Shown here one piece after another: positions 23,816 through 30,825 of a DNA stretch of 39,544 nt. Position 1 is the first letter of the stretch; each line of letters starts with the position of its first letter. Origin of the DNA: CAYOBW01 sp964402115 (GTDB lineage Bacteria; Verrucomicrobiota; Kiritimatiellia; UBA8416; CAYOBW01); NCBI GenBank assembly GCA_964402115.1, contig CAYOBW010000029.1, positions 1 through 39,544 of the forward strand. Reading direction: 5' to 3'. Below the pieces are notes generated by a model. It had not been told where the DNA came from and searched no databases. It saw only the letters and a list, made by a program, of their open reading frames with translations. Made by a program: the position numbers and the translations under genes.

Positions 23816-26800
23816 ATGTCGCAGAACCGCACGCTCATCCTGGTGGGTGTCCTCTGGCTGCTCGTTCACGGTCTTCAAACCGTGCGTGCGGGAGCCGGCC
23901 CCTACGACCGGCAAGTCGCTGCGCAACAGGTTCGGTTGGCCGGGCCGCTGCCGGAACAGCGCGCCAACGCCGCCGCGGCGCTCGGCTTCCTGCGAGCCTA
24001 TCAAGCGGCCGAAGCCCTGGCGCAGGCGCTGCGCGACGAGGCGCCGGCGGTGCGCCGACAGGCGGCGCTGTCGCTCGGTTGGTGCGGCGGCAGGGCACAG
24101 GTCCCGGCGCTGCTCGGTGCGCTCGACGATGCCGACTGGACGGTCCGCCAGTCCGCCTGGGTCGCGCTCACGAACCTTACCGGCATGGAGTTCCCCTTCG
24201 ACGCCTTCAAGCCTGACCCGCAGCCTTGGCGCACGTGGTGGGCGACCGTGCCGGCCGACCGGCCGCCGCGCGAGGTGCTGGCGCTGATCGATGTGACAGC
24301 CGCGCGGCTGAACATCGCCGCCGGGTGTGCGGTTACCGCCACGAGCGTCTACAAAGGCCCCCCGTCCGCCGTGACGGATGGCGATGCCACGACGTTCTGG
24401 CAGACGAAGAACGTGACGTTCCCCCAGGCGTGCACGCTCGACCTCGGCGCGACGCAGCAGGTCGGCTGCGTCGTTGTCGAGCAGTACGCCGCCGGCTACT
24501 GCCTGACGGAGGCGACCGTGGCGTTGAGCGAGGACGGGCGCCAGTACCGCGAGGCTTGGCGCGCCGGGCAGGCGACGCCCGTTCGGCTGGTCGCGAGTTT
24601 CGCGCCGCGGCGGGCGCGGTTCGTGCGGCTCACGGCCTCCGGCAACGAGCGGCCCGGCTATCCGACGACGCTCCGCGAAATCGAGGTGTATGCGGCCGGG
24701 CCCCCGACGTCCCGCACTGACCTCGCCGGCCTCGAGCGCGCCGCGCGAGCGCTGGGCGCGCTCGGTGGCAGGGATGCGAGCGAGGCGGTGCTGGCCGTGC
24801 TGCTCCCGTACCGGCCACGCGCAAGCGTCACGCCGGAGGAAGCGGTCCTGGTGCAAGTCGCGCTGCGGAGCCTGGGCAGGCTGCGCGACCCGGCCGCGTT
24901 TCCTGTGCTGGCGGCGTTTCTCGACAATCCGCGCTGGGCGCGCTATGCGGCCGAGGCGCTCGCCGATTTCGGCGACGCACGCGCGGCGCCGGAACTGCTC
25001 GCGCGGTATCCGCTCTACGCGCGCGATCTCGCCGGCAAGGAGCCGCAGCGGGTTCCGCCGGATGACCGCCCCGGGTTCGAGTCGCTGGACCGCATGTACG
25101 AGACGCCGTTCCAGATCGCCTCCGCACTGGCGCGGCTGCCCGTCCCGCGGGCGGAGCTGGCGAAGCTCGCGCCGCTCATCCTGGCGAACCTGCCGAGCGA
25201 TTTCGACGGGGCGGTGCTCTATGAACCGGAGGCCTGCCAGCTGATCACGGCACACCTGCTCCGGGAGGCCGGCCTTTTCGAGGCCGCCCGCGACACGGCC
25301 CTGGCGCAGTTCGGCGTCGCAGCCCCGGCGCACGAGGCGTTCGCGGCGCTGGCGAAGCGGCGGCACGTTGTTCTGCCGCTGGCAGCGCAGTGGCTGCCGA
25401 TGCTCGGCGCGGCGCCGGAGCTGCTGGAGCACACGAACGGCTGGGTGCGGATCAACGCCGCGAAGGCCATGATGTTCGCGGGGGCGACGAACACGGCAGA
25501 CCGGATCGCGCAGCTTCTGGCGGAATCGAAGCCGGAGGCGGCCTACGGCTACTTCGGCGGGTTCTTGTTCACGAAGAGCGCCCAGGGGCAGGACGAGCAC
25601 AACGATCCGCCGCCGCGCTGGCGCGAGGCGTTCACGCGGGCGCTCGGCCGGCTGGGCGGCGCCCGGCACGTCAGCCTGTTGACGATGCTGCTCGACGACG
25701 AGCGCAACGCGCTGGAGATCCAGTATGCGGCGGCGGTCGCGCTCGCTGAGCTCGGGAGTGCCGAAGCGCTGGCGGCGTTGCGCGAGGCAGAGGCGAAACA
25801 CCCGTTTCACAGCGTGCGGCTGGTGGCGAGGGAAGCGCTGTGGCAGCGGAACGTGCCGCCGGCGGAGCAGGCCACGGCGGCCCGGCCCGAGCCTCGCGCT
25901 CCCGCAGGCAAGGCGGGAGGGATCGTCTTCATCAAGGGGCCGAACCGGATGCCGAACCGCTTCCAGATCGACGCCTGGAGGCAGGCGTATTCGACGACGG
26001 ACTCGGGGCCGACGTACCGGCTGGGCTGGAATCTGTTCGTGCTGCGCGAGGGCAAAGCGACGCCGCTGACGGGCTTCGCGGACGGGTGGGTGGCGGACTG
26101 CGAGGTGTCGGCGGACGGTGCGTGCGTGCTCTTTGCCCGGCGCGGCGGCGAAAACGATCCGTGGTGGCACCTCTGGCAGATCCATGCGGACGGCACCGGC
26201 TTGCGCCAACTGACGCGCGGGCCGTACCACGACGTCCAGCCGAATTTCCTCAACGACGGGCGCATCGTCTTCGCATCCACGCGCATCGGGATGCGCGACG
26301 AGTATCACGGCTACCCGGCGACGGGGCTGACGGTGATGAACCCGGACGGCAGCGACATCCATTGCATCGGGTTCAACCTCGGGCGCGACAACGAGCCGGC
26401 GTTGCTGCCCGACGGCCGCATCGTGTTCAGTCGGCTCGATTTGTTCTACTCGCGACTGAAGACGGAACTGACCCTGCAGGCGGTCTTCCCCGACGGCACG
26501 AAGAACGTCACGCTTTACGGCCCCGAACGGCGCGCGTTCTGGCGGCAGGCGACCATCCATGAGAAAGGCTGGGGCGAGGCGCCCTCGCGGCACCGGGTGT
26601 TGCGGCTGACGCAGCCGCAGGCGTTCGACGGTGAGCGCGTGCTGGTGGCGACATCGGCAGGGCTTGCGCTGGTCGGCCCCGGGCGTTACCGCGAGGCGTT
26701 TGTCCCGCACGACAAGGGGCTGGCGGTCACGACACCGTTCCCGCTCGGCGACGGGCGGATCCTCTGCGCGGCGGTGGAGAAGGAAGGCGCGCGCGAGGAG

Positions 26801-27481
26801 GGGAACCTCGGCCTGTACGAGCTGGATGCGGCAACCGGCCGGATGACGCTGCTGTACCTTGACCCCGCGGCGGCATCTTTCGAGGCGCGGCCGCTGCGGG
26901 AACGGAGCGTGGGGCCCGTGTTGCCCGATGCTCCGCAGGCCCGAAGCCGGGCCTACACGGCGCAGCTGCTTTGCGGGTCGGTGAAGGTGTCGCAGCTGCC
27001 GCTGGTCGCCAGCCGCGGCAGACTGGTTCGGGTGATCGAGGGGCAACCCATCGTCGCGCGTCACGCCACGCACAACAGCCGCGGCACGGAGGCGTGGAAG
27101 AACCACGTCGGCACGGCCGCGCGCATCCTCGGCACCGTGCCGCTGGCGGCGGACGGTTCGTTCAACCTCGAAGTGCCCGCGGACCGGCTCATGCACCTGC
27201 AGGTGCTCGACAGCGACCGCCGCGTTGTCGGCAACCAGCTCGTCTGGATGTACGGCCGCCCGGGTGAGACGCGGAGCTGCGTGGGCTGCCATGAGGCGCC
27301 GAACACAACATCGCCGCAGGCGGTCGCACCCGTGGCCGCCCGCGTGGCGCCGGTGCAAGCCTTGCCGACGGGCGGCGAGTTCCTGTACCGCGCCAAGGCC
27401 TGGCAGAAAGGCGAGTTGCTGGAATCAACCGAGGAACGGACGCGGACGGCAGGCGCGGTGAATCTGCTGGGACGCCAGTAG
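23816..27481 (+). CDS. HzsA-related protein 2 with HEAT repeats and discoidin domain
   Basis: A 1221-residue exported protein. It has a signal peptide (to about 25), HEAT/PBS-type helical repeats (about 30-125), an F5/8 type C discoidin-like domain (about 160-295; SVYKGPPSAVTDGDATTFW), more HEAT repeats (about 300-690) and a PD40/HzsA-type beta-propeller (about 700-1110; GWNLFVLREG, WQIHADGTGLRQLTRGPYHD). One haem motif, CVGCH, lies at C1155-H1159. It lacks the two further CxxCH of protein 1. HEAT and discoidin modules suggest binding to protein and glycan partners. Enzyme function unknown. It lies 77 bases after the TIM-barrel gene and may be read with it. Confidence 0.8.
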   Translation: MSQNRTLILVGVLWLLVHGLQTVRAGAGPYDRQVAAQQVRLAGPLPEQRANAAAALGFLRAYQAAEALAQALRDEAPAVRRQAALSLGWCGGRAQVPALLGALDDADWTVRQSAWVALTNLTGMEFPFDAFKPDPQPWRTWWATVPADRPPREVLALIDVTAARLNIAAGCAVTATSVYKGPPSAVTDGDATTFWQTKNVTFPQACTLDLGATQQVGCVVVEQYAAGYCLTEATVALSEDGRQYREAWRAGQATPVRLVASFAPRRARFVRLTASGNERPGYPTTLREIEVYAAGPPTSRTDLAGLERAARALGALGGRDASEAVLAVLLPYRPRASVTPEEAVLVQVALRSLGRLRDPAAFPVLAAFLDNPRWARYAAEALADFGDARAAPELLARYPLYARDLAGKEPQRVPPDDRPGFESLDRMYETPFQIASALARLPVPRAELAKLAPLILANLPSDFDGAVLYEPEACQLITAHLLREAGLFEAARDTALAQFGVAAPAHEAFAALAKRRHVVLPLAAQWLPMLGAAPELLEHTNGWVRINAAKAMMFAGATNTADRIAQLLAESKPEAAYGYFGGFLFTKSAQGQDEHNDPPPRWREAFTRALGRLGGARHVSLLTMLLDDERNALEIQYAAAVALAELGSAEALAALREAEAKHPFHSVRLVAREALWQRNVPPAEQATAARPEPRAPAGKAGGIVFIKGPNRMPNRFQIDAWRQAYSTTDSGPTYRLGWNLFVLREGKATPLTGFADGWVADCEVSADGACVLFARRGGENDPWWHLWQIHADGTGLRQLTRGPYHDVQPNFLNDGRIVFASTRIGMRDEYHGYPATGLTVMNPDGSDIHCIGFNLGRDNEPALLPDGRIVFSRLDLFYSRLKTELTLQAVFPDGTKNVTLYGPERRAFWRQATIHEKGWGEAPSRHRVLRLTQPQAFDGERVLVATSAGLALVGPGRYREAFVPHDKGLAVTTPFPLGDGRILCAAVEKEGAREEGNLGLYELDAATGRMTLLYLDPAAASFEARPLRERSVGPVLPDAPQARSRAYTAQLLCGSVKVSQLPLVASRGRLVRVIEGQPIVARHATHNSRGTEAWKNHVGTAARILGTVPLAADGSFNLEVPADRLMHLQVLDSDRRVVGNQLVWMYGRPGETRSCVGCHEAPNTTSPQAVAPVAARVAPVQALPTGGEFLYRAKAWQKGELLESTEERTRTAGAVNLLGRQ

Positions 27482-27550
27482 AGACCCATCCGCCGCAGCC
27501 TGTGCAGGGATGCGCTTCCGCCTCCGGATGGCGCGAGCCTCTCCCAAGGC

Positions 27551-27612
27551 GAGCGTCAGCGACGCTCAAGGTGCGAGCGGGTGTCGTTCACAGATCCGCC
27601 CGCTGCGGGCGG
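27551..27612. terminator. Two hairpins between convergent HzsA-related gene 2 and nadB
   Basis: GAGCGTC-AGC-GACGCTC at 27551-27567 and CCGCCCG-CTG-CGGGCGG at 27596-27612, each with perfect 7-base stems. The second is 13 bases past the nadB stop on the minus strand. Neither has a clear T-tract, so they are weak or factor-assisted terminators. Confidence 0.45.
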
Positions 27613-27625
27613 CACGCTGGCCGTC

Positions 27626-29233
27626 TCAGCCCCGGGCGCCGGGCGGATCCTGCAGCACGGTGTTCACGGCGACGTCCTGCCGCCGCGGGAAATCCAGCGT
27701 GTAGTGCAGACCGCGGCTTTCGTGCCGAAGCTGGGCCGAACGGATGATCAGCGCCGCCACGTCGGCGATGTTGCGCAGCTCGAGGATGTCGGGTGTCACC
27801 ACGTACTGCCAGTAGTACTCGCGGATCTCCTGCCGCACGTTGCGGATGCGCCGCTCGGCGCGGGCGAGCCGCTTGCTGCTGCGGACAATGCCCACGTAAT
27901 CCCACATGCAGGTGCGCACCTCGTTCCAGTTGTGCTCGACCACAACCTCCTCGTCGCTGCTGACCGCGTCGCCAGACTTCCAGTCCGGCAGGTGCACCTC
28001 CGGGAACGAACGCGCAGCGGGCATGTCGCGCAGCCGCTGTGCGAGTTCATAGGCGCACACGATCGCCTCGAGCAGCGAGTTGCTCGCCAGCCGGTTGGCT
28101 CCGTGCAGACCGGTGCAGGATACCTCGCCGCAGGCGAAGAGCCCCGGCAGGGCCGTCGCCCCATCCACTCCCGCCGCCACGCCGCCGCAGAAGTAGTGCG
28201 CGGCAGGAACGACCGGCACCAGGTCGCGCGCCATGTTGATGCCGTATTTCAGACAGGTGGCGTAGATTGTCGGAAAGCGCTGCAGCAGAAAGGCCTCCGG
28301 CTGGTGCCGGATGTCGAGGTAGACGCAGGGTTCGCCCGTGCGCTTCATCTCCGCATCGATCGCCCGCGCCACGCTGTCACGCGGCGCCAGCGCACCACGG
28401 GCATCGTACTTCTCCATGAACGAGACGCCATGCCGGTTGACGAGCTTCGCGCCCTCGCCCCGCACCGCCTCGCTGATCAGGAACGACTTGGCATCGGGGT
28501 GGTAGAGGCAGGTCGGATGGAACTGGATGAACTCCATGTTCTTCACGGGCGCACCCGCCCGCCACGCCAGCGCCACCCCGTCCCCGGTCGCAATGTCGGG
28601 GTTGCTGGTGTACAGGTACACCTTCCCCCCCCCGCCACTGGCCAGGATGACGTACGGCGAGCGGATGGCCAGGATCTCGCAGGTTTCGCGGTTCAGCGCG
28701 TACGCCCCGACCACGCGGTTCTCCCCCGGCAGCCCCAGCCAGCCGGTCGTGATGAGGTCGATCACCATGCACTGCTCGAAGACCGTGACGTTGGACGACG
28801 CCTGCACCTGCTCCAGCAGCACCTCCTCGACCCGGCGCCCCGTGATGTCCCCCGCGTGCAGGACCCGGCGCTGCGTGTGGCCCCCTTCCCGCCCGAGGTC
28901 GTAGCGCCCCTCCCCGGCCCCGTGCTCGTTGAAGGAGACGCCCATCCGCTCCAACTCCTCGATGCGGGGCGGCCCCGCGCTGACGATCCGGCGCACGACC
29001 GCCTCGTCGCACAGGCCGTCCCCCGCCACCAGCGTGTCGTTGACGTGCGCCTCGAAGCTGTCCTCCGACGTCATGACGCAGGCGATGCCGCCCTGCGCGT
29101 AGTTCGTATTGCTTTCGGCGCGCTCCTTCTTCGTGACAATCAGGACCCGCCCCAGCGCGCTCAGGTGGATGGCCGACATCAGCCCGGCTATCCCACTGCC
29201 CACCACCAGATAATCGCAATCCACCACACGCAT
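27626..29233 (-). CDS. nadB: L-aspartate oxidase (NAD biosynthesis)
   Basis: NadB oxidises L-aspartate to iminoaspartate, the first step of de novo NAD synthesis, using FAD. The 535-residue length is normal. The FAD motif GSGIAGL lies at 12-18, and near residue 350 is HYFCGGVAAGVDGATALPGLFACGE followed by GLHGANRLASNSLLEA, the succinate dehydrogenase/NadB signature. The ATG at 29233 is preferred over an upstream GTG at 29263 because family proteins begin at DYLVVGSG. No nadA or nadC is adjacent. A quinone or fumarate would be the electron acceptor if anaerobic. Confidence 0.92.
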   Translation of the reverse strand: MRVVDCDYLVVGSGIAGLMSAIHLSALGRVLIVTKKERAESNTNYAQGGIACVMTSEDSFEAHVNDTLVAGDGLCDEAVVRRIVSAGPPRIEELERMGVSFNEHGAGEGRYDLGREGGHTQRRVLHAGDITGRRVEEVLLEQVQASSNVTVFEQCMVIDLITTGWLGLPGENRVVGAYALNRETCEILAIRSPYVILASGGGGKVYLYTSNPDIATGDGVALAWRAGAPVKNMEFIQFHPTCLYHPDAKSFLISEAVRGEGAKLVNRHGVSFMEKYDARGALAPRDSVARAIDAEMKRTGEPCVYLDIRHQPEAFLLQRFPTIYATCLKYGINMARDLVPVVPAAHYFCGGVAAGVDGATALPGLFACGEVSCTGLHGANRLASNSLLEAIVCAYELAQRLRDMPAARSFPEVHLPDWKSGDAVSSDEEVVVEHNWNEVRTCMWDYVGIVRSSKRLARAERRIRNVRQEIREYYWQYVVTPDILELRNIADVAALIIRSAQLRHESRGLHYTLDFPRRQDVAVNTVLQDPPGARG

Positions 29234-29281
29234 CGCACCACCCTGTTTCGTTTCCCGTGTCACTACCGCCCCGGGTCACAG

Positions 29282-29310
29282 ATTCTGCGGGGGCGGGGGA
29301 CGAAATGCAA
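29282..29310 (-). promoter_or_regulatory. Candidate nadB promoter
   Basis: On the minus strand TTGCAT and CAGAAT are 17 bases apart, about 50 bases upstream of the nadB ATG. Matches to consensus are modest. It lies back to back with the promoter at 29322. Confidence 0.35.
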
Positions 29311-29321
29311 CAGCCAAACAG

Positions 29322-29349
29322 TTGACAGGCGGCTGATAAATGCTACTGT
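29322..29349 (+). promoter_or_regulatory. Promoter of the small ORF
   Basis: A perfect TTGACA (29322-29327) lies 16 bases before TACTGT (29344-29349), which is preceded by TGC as in extended -10 promoters. A leader of about 48 bases follows. Confidence 0.55.
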
Positions 29350-29403
29350 GGCGGGGTCCATTCAGCGCGCAGAGCCCCGGGCCCGGCGCACACGGAGGTA
29401 CGC

Positions 29404-29622
29404 ATGGAGAAGCTTGTCATCGAAGTCTGCCCGGAAACGGGCATCTGCTCGATCGTCCGCCCCGGCGGGGCCAAGGTGGACCTCATGCCCGACGAGGCGG
29501 AGGCCATCCGCGCAGCTGACGGTGACCCCGTGGCCATCCGCGCGGTCATCGCGAACGGCGACCCTGCCTTTGCCGCCAGCCTGAGCGACGCCGAAGCCGG
29601 CGCCGTAAGCGCCCGGCTGTAG
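29404..29622 (+). CDS. Small acidic protein, conserved-looking, unknown function
   Basis: A 72-residue protein with no signal peptide or membrane segment. GGAGG lies 5 bases before the ATG, and a good promoter precedes it, so it is a real gene. The sequence has a beta-hairpin-like start (LVIEVCPETGICSIVRPGG) followed by acidic helices (DEAEAIRAADGDPVAIRAVIANGDPAF in outline). Two cysteines, C9 and C15, could bind metal or form a disulfide. I do not recognise the family. It is divergent from nadB and convergent with the esterase gene, 20 bases apart, so it is transcribed alone. Confidence 0.7.
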   Translation: MEKLVIEVCPETGICSIVRPGGAKVDLMPDEAEAIRAADGDPVAIRAVIANGDPAFAASLSDAEAGAVSARL

Positions 29623-29635
29623 GAGGGCGGCGCCG

Positions 29636-29651
29636 GCGCCCCTCAGGGCGC
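29636..29651. terminator. Small hairpin between the small ORF and esterase
   Basis: GCGCCC-CTCA-GGGCGC, a perfect 6-base stem, spans the esterase stop codon. It is GC-rich and lacks a T-tract. It may help end the small ORF's transcript. Confidence 0.3.
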
Positions 29652-30749
29652 TGCCGCCGGAATGGGTTCGGTGCTGATGGCGGCCTGGCGGCCCTGCAAA
29701 TGCAGGGCCAGGAACTGACCGATGCGGGCCGTCAATTCGGAACTGCGGAAGCCGTGCCCACCCCCCTCCACCCGGATGAAGAGCGGCGCCGTGCCGACAC
29801 CCGCCGCCTGCAGGGCGCGCACGAACCGGACCGACTGATCGAACGGCACCGTCTGGTCGCGCGTACCGTGCGCGATGAGGAAGGGCGGATCGTCAGCGGT
29901 GACATACGAGATGGGCGAGGCTGCGCGCGCCGCCTGGACAAGATCCACGATGCGGCCACCGATCAGCAGGCCCTCGGGCGAGTCGGCGGCCCCGTGCTTC
30001 ATCGTGCTGGGCGCCTCGAGGATGGCTCCAAAATCCGTCGGCCCAAAGAAATCCACCACGCAGGTCACGCGGCTCGAGACGTTCGTGTACGCGCCCAAAC
30101 GGCCCTCCAGTTCCGCCACCCCGCCGCTGACGCCCAGCATGGCAACGAGGTGCCCGCCCGCCGAAGAACCCCAGACAGCAAGCCGCTCGGGGTCCAGCCC
30201 ATACTCCCCGGCATGCGCCCGCAGCCAGCGGACGGCCGCCTTGCAGTCGTGTATTTGCGCCGGCCAGCGCGCGGTATCCGTGAGCCGGTAGCCGATCGAA
30301 GCACCCGCGTACTGCCCGTCCCGCAGAAACGGCGACAGCACGTTCGCACCCTGGCGCCGGTCTCCCCCTTTCCACGCCCCGCCGTGAATGAAGACCACGG
30401 TCGGCAGCCGGTTCGTGCGAGGCACTTCCGGCAGGTAGAGGTCGAGCCGCTGGCGCGGGTCGTCGGTGCCGGCGTACGGAATGTCCGCGCGGCAGACAAT
30501 CCCGGGGGGCAAGCTCGCGGCCCCCTGCTTCCCCGCCTGCACGACGGCGGCATGTTCCTCCCGCGAGATGAAACCGTCACGGTTCCGATCGGCACGCTTG
30601 AACCCACCCCGAAGCGCCTCCGGCAGTTCGCCGGGCGCCAGGCGGCCATCCCGGTTGCGGTCCCATTGATCGAACCGGTCGTCGGCCCGGCCCGTCAGGG
30701 CCAGGACCAGTCCCGCGGTCAGCACCGCTGCGCAGGCAATCCTGTTCAT
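29643..30749 (-). CDS. Secreted EF-hand / alpha-beta hydrolase esterase
   Basis: A 368-residue protein with a signal peptide (to about residue 21), two EF-hand calcium loops (D30-N32-D34-E41 and D54-N56-D58-E65), then an alpha/beta hydrolase of the BD-FAE/carboxylesterase type. The oxyanion motif HGGAW is at 122-126, the nucleophile S196 in GSSAGG, D298 in HGTRDQT and H332 in GGGHGF. Such proteins remove acetyl or feruloyl groups from plant polysaccharides or other esters. The ATG at 30749 gives 8 bases from GGAGG; two upstream starts lie closer to it. It follows the lectin genes by 76 bases and could share their transcript. Confidence 0.85.
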   Translation of the reverse strand: MNRIACAAVLTAGLVLALTGRADDRFDQWDRNRDGRLAPGELPEALRGGFKRADRNRDGFISREEHAAVVQAGKQGAASLPPGIVCRADIPYAGTDDPRQRLDLYLPEVPRTNRLPTVVFIHGGAWKGGDRRQGANVLSPFLRDGQYAGASIGYRLTDTARWPAQIHDCKAAVRWLRAHAGEYGLDPERLAVWGSSAGGHLVAMLGVSGGVAELEGRLGAYTNVSSRVTCVVDFFGPTDFGAILEAPSTMKHGAADSPEGLLIGGRIVDLVQAARAASPISYVTADDPPFLIAHGTRDQTVPFDQSVRFVRALQAAGVGTAPLFIRVEGGGHGFRSSELTARIGQFLALHLQGRQAAISTEPIPAAAP

Positions 30750-30825
30750 GTTCATCACCTCCCCGTGTCACGCTGACGAGCGCGAACGCGATCACGGATA
30801 GAGTCACGGGCGCTGGGGTCGGCCA

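Noticed and set aside
23771..27358. A 1195-residue open frame antisense to HzsA-related protein 2
   Set aside because: Composition is arginine/histidine-rich and low in complexity, as expected for a shadow frame in GC-rich DNA; the sense frame has recognisable domains.
15638..27481. A hydrazine-synthesis (anammox) locus
   Set aside because: No HzsB/C-like subunits or hydrazine dehydrogenase are seen; the HzsA-related family is much wider than anammox bacteria.
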